Shown here piece by piece: positions 1-6,372 of a DNA stretch of 6,886 bases (its first letter is position 1; each line of letters starts with the position of its first letter). A model generated the notes under the pieces. The model had not been told where the DNA came from. It saw only the letters and a list, made by a program, of their open reading frames with translations, and made no database searches. A program made the position numbers and the translations under genes. Source of the DNA: Verrucomicrobia bacterium UBA1629 (GTDB lineage: Bacteria; Verrucomicrobiota; Kiritimatiellia; RFP12; UBA1067); contig DCMF01000031.1 of NCBI GenBank assembly GCA_002321305.1, positions 4,641-11,526 on the forward strand. Reading direction: 5' to 3'.

Positions 1-1295
1 AGATGAACCCCGACCGCAAGGTCGTTGTGGTGGACGTCAACGCGGCGCGCATCGCGGCCTGGAACTCCGCCGACTTCAGGCTGCCGATCTACGAGCCGGG
101 GCTTGTGGACGTCGTGCGGGAGGTGCGCGGGCGCAACCTCTTCTTCTCGACGGACATCGCGTCCGCCGTCAAGGCCTGCGACATCGTGTTCGTCGGCGTG
201 AACACCCCGACGAAGATGTTCGGGCGCGGGGCGGGCCGCGCGAGCGACCTGCAATACTGGGAGGCGACGGCCCGCGAGATCAAGCGCTTTGCGGAGGGCG
301 ACAAGATCGTGGTCGAGAAGTCGACGCTGCCCGTGCGGACGGCGGCGGCGATGGAGGCGATCCTGAACGACCACGCCGAACACCGCTTCACCGTCCTCTC
401 GAACCCCGAGTTCCTGGCCGAGGGCACGGCAATCGACGACCTCTTCCACCCCGACCGCGTGCTGATCGGCGGCCCTCAGACGCCCGACGGGCAGGCGGCC
501 GTCCGCGCGCTCGTCGAGATCTACCGCGGCCGCACGCCGTGGGTCCCGGAAGACCGGATCCTCACGACGAACGTGTGGAGCGCGGAGCTGACGAAGCTGG
601 CGGCGAACGCCATGCTCGCCCAGCGCGTGAGCTCCGTCAACGCCCTCGCCGGGCTTTGCGAGGCGACGGGGGCGGACGTGGACGAGGTCGCCCGCGTGAT
701 CGGCGCGGACCGCCGCATCGGGCCGAAGTTCCTCAAGGCGGGGCCGGGCTTCGGCGGCAGCTGCTTCAAGAAGGACGTCCTCAACCTCGTCTACCTCTGC
801 GAGAGCTACGGCCTGCACACCGCCGCCGAATACTGGGCGGGCGTCATCAAGATGAACGACCACCAGCAGGAGCGGATCGTCTCGCGGCTCTTCAGGGAGA
901 TGTTCAACACGCTGGCGAACCGGAAGATCGCGCTCTTCGGCTTCGCGTTCAAGGCCGACACGGGCGACACGCGCGAGACGCCGGCCGGCGCGGTGGCGCG
1001 TTTGCTCGCCGAGGAGCACGTGCGCCTGGCGGTCACGGACCCGAAGGCGCTCGACAACGCGCGCCTCGACCTCGCCGACCTCCATGGCGTCGCCTACGAG
1101 GAATGTCCCTATGCGGCGGCACAGGAGGCGGACGCCATCCTCCTGATGACGGACTGGCGCGAGTATCCGGCGCTCGACTGGCGGCGCATCTACGGCTCGA
1201 TGCGCAAGCCCGCCCTCGTCTTCGACACGCGCAACTGCCTGGACGCGGCCCGGCTGCGCGAGATCGGCTTCAAAGTCCTGAACGTCGGCAAGTAG
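1..1295 (+). CDS. ugd: UDP-glucose 6-dehydrogenase, N-terminus cut off by window edge
   Basis: This enzyme oxidises UDP-glucose to UDP-glucuronate in the cytoplasm with two NAD+, supplying capsule, exopolysaccharide or other uronate-containing glycans. The reading frame is open to the left edge. The first visible Met (base 3) is internal, because the Rossmann G-x-G-Y-V-G motif is absent and the protein begins just before the VVVVDVN strand, whose Asp (residue 11) contacts the NAD ribose. About 25 residues are missing. Counting from that Met, visible landmarks are VNTPTK (66-71), EKSTLPVR (105-112), NPEFLAEG (134-141, catalytic Glu136), KLAANA (198-203, Lys198 and Asn202), and GFGGSCFKKD (249-258) with catalytic Cys254 and Asp258. 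The C-terminal UDP-binding domain includes GFAFKADTGDTRETP. The order and spacing are complete to the TAG stop, and the motifs closely resemble animal UGDH. Its 3' end overlaps the convergent regulator gene by 26 bp. The family assignment is near certain; the gene's pathway context lies outside the window. Confidence -1.
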   Translation, partial: MNPDRKVVVVDVNAARIAAWNSADFRLPIYEPGLVDVVREVRGRNLFFSTDIASAVKACDIVFVGVNTPTKMFGRGAGRASDLQYWEATAREIKRFAEGDKIVVEKSTLPVRTAAAMEAILNDHAEHRFTVLSNPEFLAEGTAIDDLFHPDRVLIGGPQTPDGQAAVRALVEIYRGRTPWVPEDRILTTNVWSAELTKLAANAMLAQRVSSVNALAGLCEATGADVDEVARVIGADRRIGPKFLKAGPGFGGSCFKKDVLNLVYLCESYGLHTAAEYWAGVIKMNDHQQERIVSRLFREMFNTLANRKIALFGFAFKADTGDTRETPAGAVARLLAEEHVRLAVTDPKALDNARLDLADLHGVAYEECPYAAAQEADAILLMTDWREYPALDWRRIYGSMRKPALVFDTRNCLDAARLREIGFKVLNVGK

Positions 1296-2703
1296 CAAGT
1301 CCCCGACGGACGGGCGTACCGAATGACGCCGACGTCCAGACCGTCCGCACCAGCGTCTCCAGCCCTTCCTTCAGCCGCGCGGCCCCGCCCGCCGAGCTGA
1401 GGGAGACGCGCAGGAACGACTCCTTCGCGCCGCGCACGACGGCGAAGCGGTCCGAATGGAAGACGCGCACGCCCGCGTCGCGGCAGGCGCGCTCGATCTC
1501 CGGCCCTCGTCCCGACGTGTCCGGCAGCGGCACGGTGCGGAAGAGCCGCAGCGGATCGCCCGCACGGCGAAGGCCGAAGACCCGGTCGAAGAGGCCGTTC
1601 GCCGTCCGCGCCTTCGCGGCCTTTGCGGCAAGCGCCGATTCCGCCGCGCCCGACAGGACGAGCTCGCCGAGGATCTCCGCATCCAGCGGACTCGCCTTGA
1701 TGGCCGCATGGTGAAGCCCCGCGAAGTAGCGGGCGCAGACGGCAGGCGGCGCGCAGACGTAGGTCGCCCGCAGGCCCGGCGAAATGAGCCGCGTCGTGCC
1801 GGAGAGGTAGACGGTGCGGTCGGGGATGCGCGCCTGGAGCGGACGCCGCCGCCGGCCGGGCGGCAGAAGCGAGGCGTCGTCCTCCAGGGCCATCAGGCCG
1901 CGCCGCGCGATGACGGCCGCCAGCTCGTCCTTCCGCCGCTCCGTCAGCGTCACGGTCGTCGGGTTGGCGCAGTTCGGCATGAGGAAGACGCCCGTGACGC
2001 CGCGCGTCGCCGCCGCCGCGTCAAGGGCTTCGGGCGACATGCCCTGCGCATCGCCCGCGACCGGCACGAGTCGCGTCCCCGCGAGCCGGGCGAACGCCAG
2101 GAGGTTCGCGTAGGTGAACGGATCGACGGCAATCGCGTCGCCCACGCCGAAGACGGCCAGGAGCGCCGTCGAGATCGCGCCCTGCACGCCGGGGAAGACG
2201 GACACACAGGCCTCCGGCGCCTCCACGCCGCAGCGCGCGAGCCACTGCCGTCCGGCCACGCGGTGCCGCCGCTTGCCGTCCCGGTCGCCGTAGGTGAAGA
2301 GGCACCCCGCCGTCTCGCGCGCAAGCACCGTCCGCGCCGCCGCGACGACCGTCGCCGCACCGACTTCGGGGAACGCCTGGACGACGCCCAGGTCGATCAG
2401 GGCGCGCGGCTCGTCCTCCGCAAGCCCCGGCACGGACGCGACGAACGTGCCGCGCCCCGTCACGCCGTAGACGAGACCCTTTGCGCGGCAGACGCCGTAG
2501 GCGCGCGTGACGGTCGTGAAGTCGATGTCGAGAAAGTCGGCAAGCTCGCGCTGCGGCGGCAGGCGCGTCCCCGGCGGAAGCGCCCCCGACCGCACGTCAC
2601 GCTCCAGCGCGGCGGCGAGCGCGAGGTACAGGGGGCCGGACCCCAGCGCGGCGCGCGCGGGCCGCCAGCTCATCGGATAGTTCTCGAACGAGTTGACCGG
2701 CAT
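1270..2703 (-). CDS. GntR/MocR-type regulator with aminotransferase-fold domain; PLP lysine replaced by Arg
   Basis: A cytoplasmic transcription factor of 477 residues, a usual length for the MocR/PdxR/GabR family. Residues 24-90 form a GntR winged helix: PLYLALAAALERDVRSGALPPGTRLPPQ, then RELADFL, TTVTRAY and GRGTFV. Residues from about 105 to 453 follow the fold-type I aminotransferase order: PGVQGAIS (171-178), DPFTY (194-198), NPTT (247-250), LEDD (273-276), SPGLR (308-312) and a late Arg in FLRVSLS (432). Where family members carry the Schiff-base lysine (pattern SK-x-L-x-PGLR), this protein has TTRLISPGLR with Arg305 (codon CGG at 1789-1791). The EDDY tyrosine is Ala277. The domain may therefore sense a ligand without covalent PLP, or not bind PLP at all. 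The gene starts 12 bp after the GH2 stop, with no clear Shine-Dalgarno, which suggests translational coupling. A second Met, at 2671-2673, directly precedes the conserved W-x-P and is an alternative start. The stop lies inside the convergent dehydrogenase gene. Confidence -1.
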   Translation of the reverse strand: MPVNSFENYPMSWRPARAALGSGPLYLALAAALERDVRSGALPPGTRLPPQRELADFLDIDFTTVTRAYGVCRAKGLVYGVTGRGTFVASVPGLAEDEPRALIDLGVVQAFPEVGAATVVAAARTVLARETAGCLFTYGDRDGKRRHRVAGRQWLARCGVEAPEACVSVFPGVQGAISTALLAVFGVGDAIAVDPFTYANLLAFARLAGTRLVPVAGDAQGMSPEALDAAAATRGVTGVFLMPNCANPTTVTLTERRKDELAAVIARRGLMALEDDASLLPPGRRRRPLQARIPDRTVYLSGTTRLISPGLRATYVCAPPAVCARYFAGLHHAAIKASPLDAEILGELVLSGAAESALAAKAAKARTANGLFDRVFGLRRAGDPLRLFRTVPLPDTSGRGPEIERACRDAGVRVFHSDRFAVVRGAKESFLRVSLSSAGGAARLKEGLETLVRTVWTSASFGTPVRRGLATCRRSGL

Positions 2704-2715
2704 GGATGCGGGCCG

Positions 2716-5160
2716 TCAGGGCATCGCATCGAGCCGGACCGTCGCCGCCGCAAGCCCTTCCGCCGCCGCCGTCAGCTTCGCGGGCCGGCCGGGCTTCAGG
2801 CGCAGGTAGACGGCCGCGCGCCCGAAGGCGAGCGAATGACCGGAGACGTCCTTGAAGCTCTCGAAGCTGCGCGGATCCGAATTGCCGACGGCGGCGATCT
2901 CGCAGCCCTCCGCCGCGAAGGAGACGCGGCGGCTGTCGTTCGGGACGAACGTGCCGTCCCTGTCCGCGAGCGTGACGACGACCACGCAGAGGCTGCCGTA
3001 GCGCGGCTCCGGCGTCAGCACGACCCGCGTCGGCGCGCCCGCCGTGCGCATCGCCTTCTCGCCGAGGACGCGGCCGTCCCTGCCGTAGGCGACGGCCTTC
3101 ACCTCGCCCGGCTCATACGGCACGTCGTTCCACATCAGGCGGTAGCGCGGCAGGACGGAATAGTAGTTCGCCGGATTCTCGTCCACGACGCCCGCCGTCG
3201 GGTCTTTCTTCCGCCGGCCGAGCGAGCGGCCGTTCACGAACAGCTCCGCCTCGTCCGCGCTCGTGTAGACGAAGACGGGCACGTTCTGCCCGGCCTTCTT
3301 CGGGAAGTTCCAGTGGCCCGGCACGATGTGCAGCGTGAAGTCCTTCCTGTTCCAGTGCGAACGGTAGAGGTAGAACCGGTCCTTCGGCAGCGCGCACAGG
3401 TCGCAGATGCCGAAGTAGGAGCTGCGCGAGCGCGGCAGGTAGCCGAACGTCTTCTCGGCGTTCGGCTGATACGGCGTCGGCTCGCCGAGGTAGTCGATGC
3501 CCGTCCAGACGAACTCGCCCGCGCAGAACAGGTCGCGCTCCATGCGCGCGAACTCGCGGTCGGGGATGTCCGACCACGCCGCCGCGTTCAGGTCGTAGGA
3601 ATCGACGTTCTCCGTCCGGAAGGCGAAGTCCGTCTTGTTCGTCGGCAGCGCGTCCGCATAGAAGCCGAACTCCGAGAGCGCGGACGCGCTTTCCGAGTAG
3701 AGGACGGGCTGGGTCGGGCGCTTCGCGTGCGAACCGACGTACATCTCGCGGTAGTTCCAGCCGGTGACGTCAAGCGCATCGTGGTCGCCGCGCCCGACGG
3801 CATCCGGGAAGCAGCTGCCGATCGCGACGGGCCGCGTGTCGTCCTCCTCCAGCACGACGCGGCGGAAGCGGGCGCAGCGTTCCGCCGTCGTGCCGAGGGC
3901 GATCGGGCCGGCCCAGTCCTCCTGCCCCGGCGGCGTCGCCTTGCCGGGCGAAATCTCGTTGCCGATCGACCAGACGAAAACGGACGGGTGGATGCGGTCG
4001 CGGCGGACGAGCTTCACGAGCTGGCGCGGCACGAACGCCTCCAGCGGGATGTCGCCGCGTCCGCAGGTGGCGTTCCACTTGTCGAACGCCTCATCCCAGA
4101 CGAAGAGGCCCATCTCGTCGCAGAGGTCCAGCACCTGCGGCGCGGGCGGGTTGTGCGACATGCGGATCGCGTTCGCGCCCATGTCGCGCATGACGGCGAG
4201 CTGGCGGCGCGCCGCGTCCGCATCGAACGCCATGCCGAGCGGGCCGAGGTCGCTGTGCAGGTCGACGCCGTTGAGCTGCACACGCTCGCCGTTGAGGAAG
4301 AAGCCGCGCTCTGCGTCGAAGCGGAACTCGCGGAGGCCGATCCGCCGCACGAGCGCGTCCGAGAAGCCGTCGCCCGCGAGGCGCAGCTCGAGCGAATAGA
4401 GCTTCGCGCCGTCCTCCAGCCGCCAGAGCTGCGGATTCCGCACCTTCAGCTCAAGGTCAAACTCGCCGCGTCCGCAGCCGTCGATCTCGATCTCGGCGTC
4501 CGCGTCGTCCACGACCTGCCCGTCCGGCCCGCGCAGGACGGCCGTGACCTTCGCGTCGGCGTCCGCCAGGAGGCGGCTCTCGACCGCGCCCGCGACCGTC
4601 ACCTTCGCCTTGCCGGTCAGCACGTCGTCCGTCTCGACCCGCAGGGCGTCGGCGTCGAAGTGGACCTTGTCCGTCGTGACGAGGCGGACGTCGCGGTAGA
4701 TGCCCGCGCCCGGATACCAGCGCGAGGCGTGGTCGAGCGTGTCGACCTTGACGACGACCGCGTTCGTCCCCGCGAGGAGGTAGGGCGTCGCCTCCGCGAC
4801 GAAGCCGAGGTAGCCGTAGTCGCCGTGCCCGCAGGGCTGGCCGTTCACGAAGACCGTCGCGCGCGACATCACGCCGTCGAACTCGATGAAGACGCGGCCC
4901 TTCGGCTTCTCCGCGAGGACGAGCGACTTGCGGTACGTCCCCTTGCCCTTCCACGGCAGGCTCCCGACGTTGCCGCCGTGCTGCGCGTCAAACGGCCCGG
5001 CGATCGCCCAGTCATGCGGCACGGCGACGGGCGCGAACGCCTCGCCTTCGCGGGCGAACTCCCAGCCCGCGTTGAAGTCCTCGACCGTCCGCGCCGACAG
5101 CGCGCCGGACAGGACTGCCGTCAGGCCAACGGCAACAACAGATGTCACACCTTTCATCAT
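2716..5160 (-). CDS. Exported GH2 beta-galactosidase-like glycoside hydrolase
   Basis: A retaining glycoside hydrolase of family 2 that probably removes terminal beta-linked galactose or a similar sugar from glycans in the periplasm or outside the cell. Residues 1-23 are a Sec signal peptide (MMK, hydrophobic stretch, likely cut after ALSA). The GH2 N-terminal sandwich spans about 25-165 (VPHDWAI, FDGVMS, NGQPCG, SRWYPGAGIYRDVRL). An Ig-like domain follows to about 280, then the TIM barrel at 285-590 with NGERVQLNGVDLHSD and RMSHNPP. The acid/base is Glu402 in SIGNEI (codon 3955-3957) and the nucleophile is Glu490 in LYSESAS (codon 3691-3693). Residues about 608-707 look like the DUF4982 domain, and a last beta-domain runs 710-814. 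The start is set at ATG 5160, because GAAAGG lies 7 bases upstream; the frame also has TTG at 5163 and ATG at 5157. It heads a probable operon with the regulator and has its own promoter. The exact substrate (galactoside, glucuronide or other) cannot be read from the sequence. Confidence -1.
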   Translation of the reverse strand: MMKGVTSVVAVGLTAVLSGALSARTVEDFNAGWEFAREGEAFAPVAVPHDWAIAGPFDAQHGGNVGSLPWKGKGTYRKSLVLAEKPKGRVFIEFDGVMSRATVFVNGQPCGHGDYGYLGFVAEATPYLLAGTNAVVVKVDTLDHASRWYPGAGIYRDVRLVTTDKVHFDADALRVETDDVLTGKAKVTVAGAVESRLLADADAKVTAVLRGPDGQVVDDADAEIEIDGCGRGEFDLELKVRNPQLWRLEDGAKLYSLELRLAGDGFSDALVRRIGLREFRFDAERGFFLNGERVQLNGVDLHSDLGPLGMAFDADAARRQLAVMRDMGANAIRMSHNPPAPQVLDLCDEMGLFVWDEAFDKWNATCGRGDIPLEAFVPRQLVKLVRRDRIHPSVFVWSIGNEISPGKATPPGQEDWAGPIALGTTAERCARFRRVVLEEDDTRPVAIGSCFPDAVGRGDHDALDVTGWNYREMYVGSHAKRPTQPVLYSESASALSEFGFYADALPTNKTDFAFRTENVDSYDLNAAAWSDIPDREFARMERDLFCAGEFVWTGIDYLGEPTPYQPNAEKTFGYLPRSRSSYFGICDLCALPKDRFYLYRSHWNRKDFTLHIVPGHWNFPKKAGQNVPVFVYTSADEAELFVNGRSLGRRKKDPTAGVVDENPANYYSVLPRYRLMWNDVPYEPGEVKAVAYGRDGRVLGEKAMRTAGAPTRVVLTPEPRYGSLCVVVVTLADRDGTFVPNDSRRVSFAAEGCEIAAVGNSDPRSFESFKDVSGHSLAFGRAAVYLRLKPGRPAKLTAAAEGLAAATVRLDAMP

Positions 5161-5197
5161 CAAGCAACCTTTCGCTGTTTATTTCGGAATGTCACAC
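5142..5197 (-). promoter_or_regulatory. Direct repeat GTGTGACAT, possible operator
   Basis: The 9-mer GTGTGACAT occurs twice on the minus strand, at 5189-5197 (directly after the -10) and at 5142-5150 (GH2 codons 3-6), 47 bp apart and in the same orientation. MocR-family regulators such as GabR bind paired direct repeats near promoters, so this is a candidate site for the co-transcribed regulator. A chance repeat is possible; no binding evidence exists. Confidence -1.
5168..5173 (-). promoter_or_regulatory. Shine-Dalgarno site of the GH2 gene
   Basis: GAAAGG on the minus strand lies 7 bases before ATG 5160. This spacing favours that ATG over the TTG at 5163 (4 bases) and the ATG at 5157 (10 bases), so the mature annotation should be 814 residues. 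Confidence -1.
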
Positions 5198-5206
5198 ATT
5201 ATACCA
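5198..5206 (-). promoter_or_regulatory. Extended -10 promoter for the GH2-regulator unit
   Basis: The minus strand reads TGGTATAAT, a perfect TATAAT (5198-5203) with the TGn extension. It sits in an AT-rich island within otherwise GC-rich DNA, 38 bases ahead of the GH2 ATG. The -35 position, 17 bases upstream, is a poor match (CGCAAC), which the extended -10 could offset. The expected transcription start is near 5191, giving a leader of about 30 bases. The motif is seen directly; its use as a sigma-70-type promoter is inferred. Confidence -1.
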
Positions 5207-5275
5207 AATGTTCGCGGACGGTTGCGCGCCGAACGCGACATTCGTTACCGCCTCTATAGGGCGTGGCGAACGGAG

Positions 5276-5311
5276 CCGCACTCTCACTTTTTTAAAAAAG
5301 TGAGAGTGCGG
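5276..5311. repeat. Perfect 36-bp loopless palindrome with T6A6 centre
   Basis: The left arm CCGCACTCTCACTTTTTT (5276-5293) is the exact reverse complement of 5294-5311, with no spacer and no mismatch. It lies 44 bp past the stop of the barrel gene and 72 bp upstream of the GH2 -10. In RNA from either strand it would form a stem with a GC-rich base and an A/U apex. It is not a classical intrinsic terminator, since no U-tract follows the stem on either strand; the U-run is inside the apex. It could still act as a transcript-end stabiliser, a non-canonical bidirectional terminator, a dimeric protein site, or a copy of a dispersed palindromic element. Confidence -1.
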
Positions 5312-5355
5312 GGCTTGCCGTCGTGGGGCGGCCGTTTGCTGACGCGCGGCGACGG

Positions 5356-6348
5356 TCAGAACCTGTAGGCCAGCCCTGCCGAGACGACGAGCGACGAGAA
5401 GTCGACGTCTGCCGCGATGCCATCAACGGCCGCGTCGAAGCCGTCCACCCACTCGTAGCCGACTTCCGCGTAGAGGCCGAGCCTGTCCGTCAGGCAGGCG
5501 GCAAGCCCAACCTCGCCCGCGAAGCCGAGCCGGCACCGCGTCTCGGACAGGCTGGACGAGCCCGCGTCGAAGTCCAGCGACGCGATGTTGCAGAGCGCCG
5601 CCGCGCCCGCGTAGGCGTCCAGCCACGAGAGCGCATGCCACGTCACGGTCGGCCCCAGGCCAACCTGGTAGAGGTCGGCGCGGATGCGCGCACGCACCGT
5701 GCGCCCGGCCGTCGTCGCGCCCACGACCGAACAGACCTCCTCTCGGCTTCCGGGATCCAGCGTGGGTTGCCAGCCGTCCGCAAAGGCAGGCGGCGTCGTC
5801 ATGTCATACGGCCCGCCCGTGAACAGCCACCAGTCCCTCATCTCCCGCGTGATCGCGCGCGAACCCGCAATGCGCCCGGAGGCGGACGCCTTCATGTTCC
5901 AGTAGCCCGCGAAGCGCAGGTCGAGCCCGACGGCGAGCGGCTCGCTCTCGTAGAAGTCGTAGCCGACGCGCGCTTTGAGGCCGAGCGACGACGGACGGTC
6001 GGTCGCGTCGATCGCCGAGCCGCTCCCGTCGTAGGCGACGGTCGTCTCGCTGTAGGTCGCGGAGATGCCCCAAAGCCGCGCATCGGCCGGAATGCCGTAA
6101 TTGCCGGCCTCCGGATCCGGACGCGCCACGCTGTCGCCCGCATACGCCCCCCAGTCGCCGTTTTTCATGTCGCGGTACCGGCCCGTCCAGGTGGTTTCCG
6201 TCGTGTCCGCCACGGTCGGGGCGCCGCGCATCTCGGTCTTCATGCGCGCGCGATACGCGGGGCCGACCGAAAGCCGCCACCCGCCCGCCTGCGCGGCCGT
6301 AGCCGCGCAGAGCGCCAGCGCAAGGACACGAATCTGGTTCTTCTTCAT
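5356..6348 (-). CDS. Predicted outer-membrane beta-barrel protein
   Basis: A 330-residue protein of no named family that I recognise. Residues 1-21 are a Sec signal peptide (MKKNQIR, then an Ala/Leu core, ending AQA before GGWRLSVGP). The rest shows alternating polar/hydrophobic strands with glycine and aromatic residues, for example SLGLKARVGYDFYE, LAVGLDLRFAGYW, LYQVGLGPTVTW, RLGLYAEVGYEWV and the terminal SSLVVSAGLAYRF. The final Phe fits the C-terminal signal read by the BAM complex, so an outer-membrane barrel is likely. An insert rich in Asp, Pro and Gly around 40-85 may be an extracellular loop. The start is set at 6348, because AAGGAG at 6357-6362 sits 8 bases upstream; an in-frame ATG at 6369 would place that ribosome site inside the gene and add seven residues before MKK. 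The gene follows the LRR gene by 24 bp, so they are probably co-transcribed. The role (porin, adhesin support or structural barrel) is unknown. Confidence -1.
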   Translation of the reverse strand: MKKNQIRVLALALCAATAAQAGGWRLSVGPAYRARMKTEMRGAPTVADTTETTWTGRYRDMKNGDWGAYAGDSVARPDPEAGNYGIPADARLWGISATYSETTVAYDGSGSAIDATDRPSSLGLKARVGYDFYESEPLAVGLDLRFAGYWNMKASASGRIAGSRAITREMRDWWLFTGGPYDMTTPPAFADGWQPTLDPGSREEVCSVVGATTAGRTVRARIRADLYQVGLGPTVTWHALSWLDAYAGAAALCNIASLDFDAGSSSLSETRCRLGFAGEVGLAACLTDRLGLYAEVGYEWVDGFDAAVDGIAADVDFSSLVVSAGLAYRF

Positions 6349-6356
6349 GTTCAGTT

Positions 6357-6362
6357 CTCCTT
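6357..6362 (-). promoter_or_regulatory. Shine-Dalgarno site of the barrel gene
   Basis: AAGGAG on the minus strand, 8 bases before ATG 6348, is a near-ideal ribosome site. It decides the start in favour of 6348 rather than the in-frame ATG at 6369. Confidence -1.
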
Positions 6363-6372
6363 TCTCCATGTG

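Noticed and set aside
539..1714. Long plus-strand frame overlapping the dehydrogenase and regulator genes
   Set aside because: It is an out-of-frame product of high GC, low-complexity Arg/Gly/Pro protein, crossing two genes of recognised families.
5161..5163. TTG as the GH2 start codon
   Set aside because: The adjacent ATG at 5160 has better spacing (7 bases) to the GAAAGG site and is a stronger start.
1456..5259. Stop-free plus-strand frame of 1267 codons opposite the regulator and GH2 genes
   Set aside because: Its codons are exact complements of the sense codons (same codon boundaries), so a stop appears only where the sense genes use TTA, CTA or TCA, which this GC-rich genome avoids. 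The product is Arg/Ala-rich without recognisable domains, whereas the minus-strand proteins carry clear families.
5254..5259. CTATAG as a second -10 element or binding site
   Set aside because: It is only six bases, matches TATAAT poorly, and lacks a -35 partner in either direction.
5276..5311. Palindrome as a classical rho-independent terminator
   Set aside because: Neither strand has a U-tract after the stem; the T and A runs are at the centre. It is therefore listed as a repeat rather than a terminator.
6304..6312. LALC in the barrel signal peptide as a lipoprotein lipobox
   Set aside because: The residue before Cys is Leu rather than Gly/Ala/Ser, the Cys lies within the hydrophobic core, and a good AQA cleavage site follows.
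6367..6369. ATG giving a 337-residue barrel protein
   Set aside because: The strong AAGGAG site would then lie inside the gene, and the MKK signal peptide start at 6348 is typical.
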